In this document: one piece after another, positions 31,471 to 39,227 of the stretch
How the letters are laid out: every line of letters starts with the position of its first letter
How positions within the stretch are numbered: the stretch's first letter is position 1
Source: Clostridiaceae bacterium OM02-2AC
Lineage (GTDB): Bacteria; Bacillota_I; Bacilli_A; Erysipelotrichales; Erysipelotrichaceae
NCBI GenBank assembly: GCA_003481775.1
Contig: QULU01000019.1
Span: 1 to 64,000, forward strand
Reading direction: 5' to 3'
DNA: 64,000 nt
The notes under the pieces: generated by a model
Told to the model about the DNA's origin: nothing
What the model saw: the letters and a program-made list of their open reading frames with translations, nothing else
Databases searched by the model: none
Made by a program: the position numbers and the translations under genes

Positions 31471-31487
31471 AATGAACATCGTTCATT
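31471..31487 (+). promoter_or_regulatory. TetR operator before the methyltransferase gene
   Basis: AATGAACATCGTTCATT differs in one base from the palindrome before tetR and lies 15 bp before the methyltransferase start. Confidence 0.7.
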
Positions 31488-31502
31488 AAAGGAGGAGCTA
31501 CT

Positions 31503-32108
31503 ATGAATAAAACAGAACAATCACGAATTGCATTTGATAAACAGGCAGATACCTATGATACCGCCTGCAGCGGAAAACATGCAAGGGAGCTGTATCCGTT
31601 CATGCTGGAGATGATGATACAGCTTCCTGTGCGGGATGTATTGGATCTGGGATGTGGTACCTGTGCGCTGATGAAGCAGCTGTATGATGAGGATAGCGGG
31701 CGCCGGTTTACGGGAATTGATCTGAGTAAAAACATGCTGCGTATGGGAAAGCAGGTGATGAAGGGGCGAGCAAAGCTGCTGTTGGGTGATGCGGCAAAGC
31801 TGCCTTTTCCCGATGCGAGCTTTGATCTGGTATACTGCAACGATTCCTTTCATCATTATTCTGATCCCTGCAGGGTATTGCAGGAAGTGGGGAGGGTATT
31901 GCGATATGGCGGCTTTTTTGTAATTGGTGATTGTACACAGGGGGCAGTATCTCGAAGAATCATGAATCTGTATTTCCGTTTTCAAAGGGAGGGGGATGTA
32001 CATATGTACAGTGAAAAGGAGATTCGTATGCTGCTGCAGAAGCAGCTGCATGATGTACATGTGCAAAGAGTCAATGAGCGCAGCTTAATTGCATGGGGTG
32101 TGAAATGA
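31503..32108 (+). CDS. Class I SAM-dependent methyltransferase
   Basis: A 201-aa UbiE/Methyltransf_11-type enzyme. Motif I VLDLGCGTCALMKQLYD binds SAM, followed by FTGIDLSKNML, GDAAKLPFPDASFDLVYC and a post-motif HHYSDPCRVLQEVGRVLRYGG. The C-terminus is short. GGAGGAG precedes ATG 31503. It forms a two-gene unit with the HTH gene that overlaps its stop and is probably repressed by the upstream TetR. The substrate is unknown; small molecules, quinones or drugs are possible. Confidence 0.87.
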   Translation: MNKTEQSRIAFDKQADTYDTACSGKHARELYPFMLEMMIQLPVRDVLDLGCGTCALMKQLYDEDSGRRFTGIDLSKNMLRMGKQVMKGRAKLLLGDAAKLPFPDASFDLVYCNDSFHHYSDPCRVLQEVGRVLRYGGFFVIGDCTQGAVSRRIMNLYFRFQREGDVHMYSEKEIRMLLQKQLHDVHVQRVNERSLIAWGVK

Positions 32109-32488
32109 TGCTGACAGCCTCACAGCAGAAATATCTGCAGGTCATCGATATACTGGAGCAGGAACAGAGGGTGGTACGTCAGATTGATATCGCTGTCTAT
32201 CTTGGATATTCCCGGGCCAGTGTCTGCCGTGCAATCAAACGTCTGGAAGCAAAGGGACTGCTTTTGCAAAGGGAGCATGCCATCAGGCTGAATGCATCTG
32301 GCAAAGCACTTGGCAGATATCTAAATGCCGTAAGAATCCGTATGCAGGAGGCACTGAGCGCTTACGGATTTCACGAGGGGCTGGATGCAGTGACTGCTTT
32401 ACAGCTTCCCATTTGCTTACAGAAGGAATTGATGAGGAATGCTGGTCATATACCGGCTGCCTCTGGTATAATAAAGCAAAGGAAATGA
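32105..32488 (+). CDS. Winged-HTH regulator, DtxR/MarR-like N-terminus
   Basis: A 127-aa protein whose ATG (32105) overlaps the methyltransferase stop as ATGA, so it is translationally coupled. The first 65 residues resemble the N-terminal HTH of MntR/DtxR-type regulators: QQKYLQVIDILEQE, IDIAVYLGYSRASVCRAIKRLEAKGLL. The C-terminal part is short and has no obvious metal ligands or dimerisation helix of the DtxR type. Its targets are unknown. Confidence 0.68.
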   Translation: MMLTASQQKYLQVIDILEQEQRVVRQIDIAVYLGYSRASVCRAIKRLEAKGLLLQREHAIRLNASGKALGRYLNAVRIRMQEALSAYGFHEGLDAVTALQLPICLQKELMRNAGHIPAASGIIKQRK

Positions 32489-32498
32489 GGATGAAAAG

Positions 32499-33068
32499 AT
32501 GGAGAAAAAACGCTGTTTCTGGGCAGAAAACGTGCCTGAAATTTATGTTCGCTATCATGATGAGGAGTGGGGAAGAGAGGTGCATGACGACCATAAGCTG
32601 TTTGAGATGCTGCTTCTGGAATCGTTTCAGGCTGGACTGTCATGGCTTACGATTTTGAAAAAGCGGGAGGCATTTCGGGAAGCCTTTGATGGCTTTGATG
32701 TCGCAAGGGTCGCAGGCTATAGCGAGGAAAAACAGAAGGAGCTCTTGCAGAACCCCGGTATTATCCGAAATCGTCTGAAGATCAAGGCTGCTGTGAAAAA
32801 TGCTGCTGTCTTTCAGCAAATACAAAAGGAATACGGTAGCTTTTCCGCCTATTTATGGGGCTTCAGCGAGGGAAGGGTGATGTATCGAACACAGAAGGAG
32901 CTGCCAACACACACCGCGCTTTCCGATGAAATCAGCGCAGATCTGTACAAACGCGGTATGCGGTTTGTCGGAAGTGTGATTATCTATTCCTATCTGCAGG
33001 CTGTCGGCATTGTGAATGATCACGAGCCGGACTGTTTTCTGCACAGCAGCGCAAGCATATGCAAATAG
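32499..33068 (+). CDS. tag: DNA-3-methyladenine glycosylase I
   Basis: A 189-aa Tag glycosylase removing 3-methyladenine from DNA. The zinc/active-site start CFWAENVPEIYVRYHDEEWG includes the first Cys and the catalytic Glu region. LLLESFQAGLSWLTILKKRE is the family helix. The C-terminal IVNDHEPDCF supplies the His and Cys that with the N-terminal Cys and His hold the zinc. The 3' end has a decayed tandem copy immediately downstream. Confidence 0.93.
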   Translation: MEKKRCFWAENVPEIYVRYHDEEWGREVHDDHKLFEMLLLESFQAGLSWLTILKKREAFREAFDGFDVARVAGYSEEKQKELLQNPGIIRNRLKIKAAVKNAAVFQQIQKEYGSFSAYLWGFSEGRVMYRTQKELPTHTALSDEISADLYKRGMRFVGSVIIYSYLQAVGIVNDHEPDCFLHSSASICK

Positions 33069-33174
33069 CAGCAAATCAGATTTGCAGACTGTCGGTATTG
33101 TGAATGTTCACGCATCGAACTGTTTTTCTGTACCGCAACGCCAACACATGCAAATAGCATCAGCTGCGAATCAG
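32995..33174 (+). repeat. Degenerate tandem duplication of the tag 3' end
   Basis: Segment 32995-33079 (last 74 bases of tag plus 11 downstream) is repeated, diverged, at 33083-33174. Shared landmarks in order are CTGTCGG, ATTGTGAATG, TCACG, ACTGTTTT, GCAACG/GCAGCG and ATGCAAATAGCA. The second copy has no open frame. It looks like an old segmental duplication now drifting. Confidence 0.75.
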
Positions 33175-33251
33175 AATATGCATTAGTCCTCGGCTTCTGA
33201 ATATAGTGGACTGCATTGTCTGCTACAATCTTACTCGCTTTCGGCTATCAT

Positions 33252-33428
33252 TTAAAAGCTGCATAAGAAAAGGGGCGCTTTGGCGCTTTGCTTTTCATGA
33301 TGATCGATTTGATCCATTCCTCTGTAATTCTGTGGCAGTGCATGCTTTTTATTCACTAGAAGCACTCCATTGACGTAATACGGCTCAACCAATGCGGCTG
33401 CCTGCGTATTTTTCTGTACTGCTTTCAT
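33252..33428 (-). pseudogene. N-terminal fragment of a VanY-type D-Ala-D-Ala carboxypeptidase
   Basis: A 58-codon reverse frame contains YYVNGVLLVNKKHALPQNY. This resembles the segment of VanY-type D,D-carboxypeptidases just before the catalytic domain (the family reads GILLVNKKYGLP). It then runs into unrelated sequence and stops; no zinc-binding His/Asp motifs remain. It is a remnant, not a working enzyme. Confidence 0.55.
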
Positions 33429-33529
33429 GGAAGTATAAGAAAAAGGGCATGGAGCTGACAGGGCAAGATTGATGACGCAGGAGTACAGGAAACCTGCTAT
33501 ACTTTTCCAGAAAGTTAGGAGGTAATGCC

Positions 33530-34369
33530 ATGAATGAAAAACAGGAGCTTGTCATAAGGACGCTTTCTTATCTGGAGGAGCATTTGCAGGAACCGGTTTC
33601 CCTGCAGACAGTAGCGCAGCATATGCAGTATTCGCCCTATTATGTGCATCGCAGCTTTACCCAGCTGTGCGGTATGCGGATGCACGATTATGTGAAGCGA
33701 AGAAGAATAAGTGAAGCGGCACGATGTCTGTGTGAAACAGATGCATCTGTGCTGGAAATTGCCGTATCCTATGGCTATGAAAGCTCACAGGCCTTTTCCA
33801 AGGCATTTAAACAGCTATACAAGATGACTTGTACACAGTTTCGCAAGGAGCAGCGTTATTATGCGCTTCAGCATCCCCTGCAGCTGCACGAGCTGAATCG
33901 TACAGAGTCTGCAATGCGTGAGCTGCAGGTGCAACACGCAACTCCAAAGGATTTGGACACTTGGATGAAGCTGATGCGACAGGCGGTGGATTTTTTTCCC
34001 TTCCTTGAGGAGGCAGCATATGAACAGCAGCTGCTGGACTGTATGAAGCAGAAGGAAGCATTTCTGGTTTCCTTTGACAAGACGGTGTTTGCGGCGATTC
34101 AGCTACAGCTGCAAAGCGGACAAATCGATGTACTGGCCATTCATCCGCAGCTGCGCAGTCCGGATGTCATGGAACAGCTGGTGGAATGGATGCTATGTAC
34201 CTGTGCCGCACATACCGATTTGGCGATTACCTGCTTCCGCTCTACCGATAGAGCCGATACCGGATATCGCAGACTTTTGCTGGAAGCCGGTTTTGTATGC
34301 GGAGAAGAGCTGGTGGAGTTTGGTTATCCGCTACAGCGGCTGTATTACAGGAGAACACAGGATGCGTGA
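33530..34369 (+). CDS. AraC-type regulator fused to a GNAT-like domain
   Basis: A 279-aa protein. Residues about 5-105 form an AraC HTH pair: LEEHLQEPVSLQTVAQHMQY and VLEIAVSYGYESSQAFSKAF. Residues about 130-270 resemble a GNAT N-acetyltransferase fold (QVQHATPKDLDTWMKLMRQA entry, a beta-strand IDVLAIHPQLRSPDVMEQLVEWM, then GYRRLLLEAGF). The acetyl-CoA loop is not perfect, so the domain may only bind a ligand. The last codons overlap the downstream MATE gene by 8 nt, so it probably regulates this exporter. AGGAGG precedes the ATG. Confidence 0.8.
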   Translation: MNEKQELVIRTLSYLEEHLQEPVSLQTVAQHMQYSPYYVHRSFTQLCGMRMHDYVKRRRISEAARCLCETDASVLEIAVSYGYESSQAFSKAFKQLYKMTCTQFRKEQRYYALQHPLQLHELNRTESAMRELQVQHATPKDLDTWMKLMRQAVDFFPFLEEAAYEQQLLDCMKQKEAFLVSFDKTVFAAIQLQLQSGQIDVLAIHPQLRSPDVMEQLVEWMLCTCAAHTDLAITCFRSTDRADTGYRRLLLEAGFVCGEELVEFGYPLQRLYYRRTQDA

Positions 34370-35720
34370 GAATACACTGGGTGCGACTCGTACGCTGCCG
34401 CAGCTGCTTCGCTTTGTGGCACCTTCCATCGTTATGATGCTGGCGATGGGAATTTACACGATAACAGATACCCTGTTTGTCTCGCGTCTGGTGAATACAG
34501 ATGCACTTTCCGCAATCAATATCGTCTGTCCCATGATCAATCTGATCATTGGTTTATCCTCGATGCTGGCAAGCGGAGGCGTTGCTGTGCTGTGCCGCGA
34601 TATGGGGGCAGGTCTTTTGGAAAAGGTTCGGCAAAATGCCGCTCTGCTTTGTGTCTGTACGATTGGAATCGGCTGTGTCCTTGCTCTTGCAGCTTCGCTG
34701 TTCCTTGATGAGCTGCTGCAGCTGTTGCATGCCAAGGGACGAATATTGCCCTATGCAAGAGGATATCTGTCCATGCTTCTTCTTTTTACTCCCTTCTGTA
34801 TGCTGCAGGTATTGTATCAAAGCATGCTGGTAGCAGCGGGACGTCCGCTGCTGGGCATGGTGCTGGCAATTTGTGCCGGGGGAGTCAATGTTGTTTTGGA
34901 TGTCGTCTTTATGGCTGGCTTTCCTATGGGAATTGAAGGCAGTGCCCTGGCAACCGGAATCGGCTATATGGTGCCGGCGGTATACGGAACGCTGTTTTTC
35001 CTGCAAAGGAAGCAAAAGGAGCTGTATTTTTCACGACCGGTTTGGGATATTGAAATGCTGAAGGAAAGCTGTCTAAACGGCTCCAGTGAGATGGTGAGTC
35101 AGCTGGCGGCTGCACTTACAACACTGCTTTTAAACACGATTCTATTTCGGCTTCATCAAGAGGCTGGCGTTGCCGCAGGAACAATTATTGTTTTTACGCA
35201 GTTTCTGCTCACCAGTCTGTACATCGGCTTTTCCATGGGGGCTGCGCCATTGATCAGCTATCAATATGGGAGGAAGGATACAACGCGTTTATTGCAGCTT
35301 TTACGTAAATGCATAAAAATCGTAGTGATTAGCTCCCTAATCATCTTCTTCACAACCATCCTGTTTCAAAGACCTCTTGTTGCCCTATTTACCGACATCA
35401 ACACCGACGTATATGCGATTGCCCTGCAGGGCTTTGTCATATTTGCCTTTAGCTTGCTGTTCAGCGGCTTCAATATCTTCTCTTCGGCAATGTTTACTGC
35501 ATTGTCACAGGGCAGATTGTCCGCCCTGATCTCATTTTCCAGAACCTTTGGCTTTTATCTGCTGTTTCTGCTGCTTCTTCCAGTCTGGCTGGGGAGCAAA
35601 GGGGTATGGCTGGCGATTGTGCTGGCAGAGGGATGTTCCCTGCTAGTATCTCTGGTATGTATACAACGGCATACGCTTACCTGTCACCTGGCAGATAGAA
35701 AAAAGAACCGTCTGTATTAG
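34362..35720 (+). CDS. MATE family multidrug efflux protein
   Basis: A 452-aa exporter with about twelve membrane segments in two MATE halves. The N-terminal LLRFVAPSIVMMLAMGIYTITDTLFVSRLV is the usual first helix region, and the middle has GSSEMVSQLAAALTTLLLN with FSMGAAPLISYQYG at the second-half start. It uses Na+ or H+ gradients to expel cationic drugs or metabolites. It overlaps the AraC-GNAT gene at its start and the convergent ECF gene by 4 nt at its end. Confidence 0.9.
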   Translation: MRENTLGATRTLPQLLRFVAPSIVMMLAMGIYTITDTLFVSRLVNTDALSAINIVCPMINLIIGLSSMLASGGVAVLCRDMGAGLLEKVRQNAALLCVCTIGIGCVLALAASLFLDELLQLLHAKGRILPYARGYLSMLLLFTPFCMLQVLYQSMLVAAGRPLLGMVLAICAGGVNVVLDVVFMAGFPMGIEGSALATGIGYMVPAVYGTLFFLQRKQKELYFSRPVWDIEMLKESCLNGSSEMVSQLAAALTTLLLNTILFRLHQEAGVAAGTIIVFTQFLLTSLYIGFSMGAAPLISYQYGRKDTTRLLQLLRKCIKIVVISSLIIFFTTILFQRPLVALFTDINTDVYAIALQGFVIFAFSLLFSGFNIFSSAMFTALSQGRLSALISFSRTFGFYLLFLLLLPVWLGSKGVWLAIVLAEGCSLLVSLVCIQRHTLTCHLADRKKNRLY

Positions 35721-36232
35721 ACGGCCCCATGATGCATATCCGGATGCCTGTGCATCCTTTTTTGCAAAAGAGGATAGGCTGCCAGTGCAATGACATAGCC
35801 TGCTGCAGCCTGTATCAGATTACCCGGAATACCGGTCAGTGAAAGCTGCCAGCTTTGATTGATATAGGCATCCGCAAGAAAATATCCGCCAATCATCAGC
35901 AATCCACCCAGTATATAGGCAACATAGCGAAATGAGGAACGTCCCCTGCAGACAAGCCAGGAAGCGAGAACAGCCTCCATTCCTTTGATAAGCAGGGTGA
36001 ATATTGCATACATGCCATACCCGCCGCTAAGATCAGCCAGCGCACTGCCGACACCGCCAACCATAAAGGCGAGAAAGGGATTCAGTACAGAGGCGAACAG
36101 CAGGAGAAAACCGTCGCCCAGATTGAAATATCCCTGTATGCCGTTTGGCACCTTGAACAGCCACGTCGCCAGAAATACAAGAGCAATTCCTAGTGCGGCT
36201 GTTACGATATCTTTTACATCCATTGCTTTCAT
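35717..36232 (-). CDS. ECF transporter S component, probable vitamin B6 (PdxU2-like)
   Basis: A 171-aa membrane protein with five or six helices. It has the substrate-binding signature of a small-molecule ECF S component: VPNGIQGYFNLGDGFLLLFA, then FLAFMVGGVGSALADLSGGYGMY. This is the PdxU2-like/COG4684 pattern predicted for pyridoxine-type vitamers. The gene is divergent from a MocR/PdxR-type regulator, 115 bp away, which supports B6 uptake. Energising EcfA/EcfT subunits are not in the window and are probably shared. The start follows AGGGAG. Confidence 0.75.
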   Translation of the reverse strand: MKAMDVKDIVTAALGIALVFLATWLFKVPNGIQGYFNLGDGFLLLFASVLNPFLAFMVGGVGSALADLSGGYGMYAIFTLLIKGMEAVLASWLVCRGRSSFRYVAYILGGLLMIGGYFLADAYINQSWQLSLTGIPGNLIQAAAGYVIALAAYPLLQKRMHRHPDMHHGAV

Positions 36233-36317
36233 ATGTGCTACTCCCTTCGTTTCTGCCGTTATTCTATCAGCTTTCTGTTCATTTAAAAATATACAGATTT
36301 ATGATAAATTTAAGGTA

Positions 36318-36332
36318 CAGTATGCTATACTG
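36318..36332 (+). promoter_or_regulatory. Palindrome over the -10 of the MocR-type regulator
   Basis: CAGTATGCTATACTG is palindromic around GCT and contains TATACT, the likely -10, just before the regulator start. It lies in the divergent region shared with the ECF gene and is a candidate operator. Confidence 0.5.
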
Positions 36333-36347
36333 AAGATGGTGATAACA

Positions 36348-37745
36348 ATGAAATTGAAAACGATAAATTTTGAACGAACCACAGGGAAGGCATTGTACCT
36401 GCAAATTTATGAAAAGCTGCGCGCGGATATTCTCTGCGGCTATCTGGTAAAAGGCGATCAGCTGCCTAGCATACGGAAATGTGAGGTGCTGATGAAGGTA
36501 TCCAAGACGAGCATTGAGCGCGCCTATGAAAAGCTGCTGGAGGAGGGCTATATCCTGTCAATTCCGCAGAAGGGTTTTTTTGTGGATGTCGAGCCGGAGA
36601 ACGTTCAGCTGCGCAAGGCGGTAACAGAGCAGGGGACAGCACTGCAGGATGAAAAAATCCGCTATGATTTCCGCTCGCAGACAATGGATGTCAGCTCTTT
36701 TGATCTGGCTTTGTGGAAGAAGTATCTCAAGGAGGTCCTGGACGGTCATTATGAAATAGCGACATACGGAGAGGCAAGAGGAGAACTGCGGCTTCGCATG
36801 GCACTACAGAAATATGCCTATACTGTGCGTGGTGTATTGTGTACAAGCGATCAGCTTCTCATTGGATCAAGCTTTCAATCACTGCTGTATGTGCTATGCG
36901 GACTGCTGGATAAACCCGTCGTGATCGGATTGGAGGAGAGTGGGTTTCCACAGGCAGAAACCGTCTTTTCCGATTACGCATTTCCTGTGCGCAGGCTGCG
37001 CAGAGAAGCAGACGGTATCTGCATGCAGGAGCTAACGGCAAGTGATGTCAATCTGCTGTATGTAAACAGTGCGTCTGCGGGATACAATCATCAGCCTTTG
37101 AATAAGAAAAAACGCAAGGAGCTGCTTGCCTGGGCGGCAGAAAGAAACGCCATGATCATTGAGGATGACCATAACGGGGAGCTGTGCTATCATACGCGTA
37201 TGACGCCTGCCATGCAGGGCTTTGATACCGGGGGTCATGTCGTTTACATCGGATCCTTTTCAAAAATTCTGTTGCCGTCTCTGCGAATCAGCTATATGGT
37301 GATTCCGCAGGCTTTGCAATACCGCTATGACCAGCGTGCAAACAGCTATTCGCCAACCTCCAGCAAAATCGAACAGCTGGCTTTGGCAAGATATATTGCG
37401 GACGGGCATCTGGAGCGACATGTACGGCGGCTGCGCAGGCACTATGAACACAAGAGCAGTCATATGCGCACATTGCTGGAACAGTGGTTTCCACAAGCGG
37501 ATATATTGCTGGAGGAGGCTGCATTGCAGTTTATTCTGCGATTTCCGTATGTGCTCTCGCTGGAATCGGTTATTCAGGAAGCCAGAAAGCATAGTATGAT
37601 GCTGCAGAGAAATGCACAGGGAGAGCTTGTTCTTTCATTTGCGGCAATCAAAATGGAGGATATGGAGGAGGCTGTGCGCCTGCTGCATGCACTACTGGAA
37701 GCTGCGAAAGAAAAGGAATCACGAGAACCGAAAGCTGCGCCGTAA
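36348..37745 (+). CDS. MocR/PdxR-type regulator: GntR HTH fused to aminotransferase
   Basis: A 465-aa protein. The N-terminal GntR HTH (about 12-80) reads LYLQIYEKLRADILCGYLVKG and SIRKCEVLMKVSKTSIERAYEKLLEEG. The rest is a fold-type I aminotransferase-like domain. PLP contacts are VNSASAGYNHQPL, IIEDDHNGELCYH, and the PLP Lys in YIGSFSKILLPSLRISYM. PdxR proteins of this type sense pyridoxal phosphate and control B6 synthesis or uptake. No pdxST genes lie here, but the divergent S component fits B6 salvage. The start ATG 36348 has only a weak ribosome site. Confidence 0.83.
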   Translation: MKLKTINFERTTGKALYLQIYEKLRADILCGYLVKGDQLPSIRKCEVLMKVSKTSIERAYEKLLEEGYILSIPQKGFFVDVEPENVQLRKAVTEQGTALQDEKIRYDFRSQTMDVSSFDLALWKKYLKEVLDGHYEIATYGEARGELRLRMALQKYAYTVRGVLCTSDQLLIGSSFQSLLYVLCGLLDKPVVIGLEESGFPQAETVFSDYAFPVRRLRREADGICMQELTASDVNLLYVNSASAGYNHQPLNKKKRKELLAWAAERNAMIIEDDHNGELCYHTRMTPAMQGFDTGGHVVYIGSFSKILLPSLRISYMVIPQALQYRYDQRANSYSPTSSKIEQLALARYIADGHLERHVRRLRRHYEHKSSHMRTLLEQWFPQADILLEEAALQFILRFPYVLSLESVIQEARKHSMMLQRNAQGELVLSFAAIKMEDMEEAVRLLHALLEAAKEKESREPKAAP

Positions 37746-37844
37746 GAAGATTGTAAGGTCAGCATAAGATTTCTTAAGATTCTGTATACCGTGTGGATGA
37801 TATACTGGGGGTGTAAACGGCTACAGTCGGAAGGGGGCTAACTT

Positions 37845-38315
37845 ATGAAAAAGAAAATTGGCATTGTAATTATCTTCATTTGCGGTATCCTCGCTTTCTT
37901 TGTACCGTACTTCTTTTCCAATTCATGGAGGAATGTCGCATGCAAACGGGGAGAGATACATTCTGATATCTATGAAAGGGAGGATGTTGAACATGCTATG
38001 ACACTGGTGGAGCAGACATTTCCTCAGGAGCTGCTGGATTGTAAAATGACAAAGCTCAGCTATGATGAATCAGCATACAGGCAGTTTGCGGACAGCTTCA
38101 GGAAACAGAAGTCCGATGAGGTGATCGTTGTTTATACGGATTTTATTACGGTGTTCAATGCATTCCATACCAAGGATCATACACTGGAGCCCAATGCGGA
38201 ATATACAGCGTATCCATGGGTATTGCGACGCTCCTGCGGGCAGAAGGAGTGGGACATCATCGGTTCGGGATATGGTTTTTTGTATACCGGAGAGGTATCA
38301 AAGGATCGACGTTGA
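37845..38315 (+). CDS. Membrane-anchored hypothetical protein, possibly DUF4829-like
   Basis: A 156-aa protein with an N-terminal membrane segment (about 5-25) and an outside domain. It contains YEREDVEHAMTLVEQTF, DEVIVVYTDFITVF and a W-D-I-I-G-S-GYG end. This pattern is reminiscent of DUF4829 domains of Firmicutes surface proteins, but I am not sure. GGAAGGGGGC precedes the start. It stands between the MocR-type and MgtC-like genes with its own TATACT promoter element near 37800. Confidence 0.65.
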   Translation: MKKKIGIVIIFICGILAFFVPYFFSNSWRNVACKRGEIHSDIYEREDVEHAMTLVEQTFPQELLDCKMTKLSYDESAYRQFADSFRKQKSDEVIVVYTDFITVFNAFHTKDHTLEPNAEYTAYPWVLRRSCGQKEWDIIGSGYGFLYTGEVSKDRR

Positions 38316-38415
38316 TAAAGCCTTTCATTTGCCGTTTTTCTTCCGTCAGCATATACGATTATCAGAAGGTGTTGTATAATATAAAGAAGGGATACAGAAG
38401 AAAGAAGATGGTAAT

Positions 38416-39093
38416 ATGATGAATATCATGCAGCTGGAAACACAGATGGAATTTCTTGTTCGGATCCTGCTTGCGGGAATCTGTGGAGGTATTATCGGCT
38501 ATGAACGGAAAAGCCGCAATAAGGAGGCTGGCATTCGTACGCACCTGATCGTTGCCAGTGGTGCTGCTTTGATCATGATCGTATCCAAGTATGGTTTCTC
38601 TGATATTCTGGGAGATAAGGGGATCGCACTGGATCCCTCCCGTATTGCGGCACAGATTGTGACCGGAGTCGGCTTTCTTGGGGCCGGTATGATTTTTATG
38701 CGTAAAAATACGATCAGTGGACTGACGACGGCGGCAGGCATATGGGCAACAAGTGCAATCGGTATGGCGATTGGCAGCGGCCTGTATGTGCTTGGGATTC
38801 TTACAGCAGTGCTGATTGTATTTGTGCAGATCATCCTTCACCGGAATCACCGCTGGCTGCGGGAGTCGTATAAGGAGGAGCTGTCCTTTGTCATTGACCA
38901 GAATAAGGAGGCTTTGCAGGATTTGCAGGAACGCTTGAAGCGCATGCAGATTGAGATACTGAATGTGAGTCTGACACAGGAGCATAGCTGTTATCAGGTG
39001 GATTTGATCGTTGTTCTGCCGGATACGTATCAGGCTGCCAGGCTGCTGGAACTGTTTCATGATGTGGCATATATTCATGAAATTGATGCATAG
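38416..39093 (+). CDS. MgtC/SapB family membrane protein
   Basis: A 225-aa protein. The conserved N-terminal membrane domain (about 10-140) has GGIIGYERKSRNKEAGIRTH, LIVASGAALIMIVS and GVGFLGAGMIF, then SGLTTAAGIWATSAIGMAIGSG. A soluble ACT-like C-terminal domain (about 150-225) follows. Members are tied to Mg2+ limitation, acid or phosphate stress, but the transport activity is debated. The ribosome site is weak. Confidence 0.9.
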   Translation: MMNIMQLETQMEFLVRILLAGICGGIIGYERKSRNKEAGIRTHLIVASGAALIMIVSKYGFSDILGDKGIALDPSRIAAQIVTGVGFLGAGMIFMRKNTISGLTTAAGIWATSAIGMAIGSGLYVLGILTAVLIVFVQIILHRNHRWLRESYKEELSFVIDQNKEALQDLQERLKRMQIEILNVSLTQEHSCYQVDLIVVLPDTYQAARLLELFHDVAYIHEIDA

Positions 39094-39124
39094 GGTATTG
39101 CCAAATCACGATTTTTATATTAGA

Positions 39125-39207
39125 ATGATGACAACAACCAAATAGGTTTGAATAACCTCCATTTTTTCTATTTTCATGTTTCCAAAATAGATGAATGGAG
39201 GTTTTTT
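39125..39207 (+). promoter_or_regulatory. Putative attenuator before the second MATE gene
   Basis: A terminator hairpin (39154-39163 AACCTCCATT with 39194-39203 AATGGAGGTT, plus inner pairing) ends in six T 21 bp before the MATE start. Its left arm can pair instead with AGGTT (39144-39148). A six-codon frame ATG ATG ACA ACA ACC AAA TAG (39125-39145) ends on that competing strand. It could be a drug- or translation-responsive leader; it has no clear ribosome site, and a plain mgtC terminator is the alternative. Confidence 0.55.
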
Positions 39208-39227
39208 GTGAGAAGAGGAGGTTTGTC

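Noticed and set aside
33268..33300. GC-rich inverted repeat as a terminator
   Set aside because: The arms are irregular and the region lies inside the VanY remnant; no transcript to be ended is evident.
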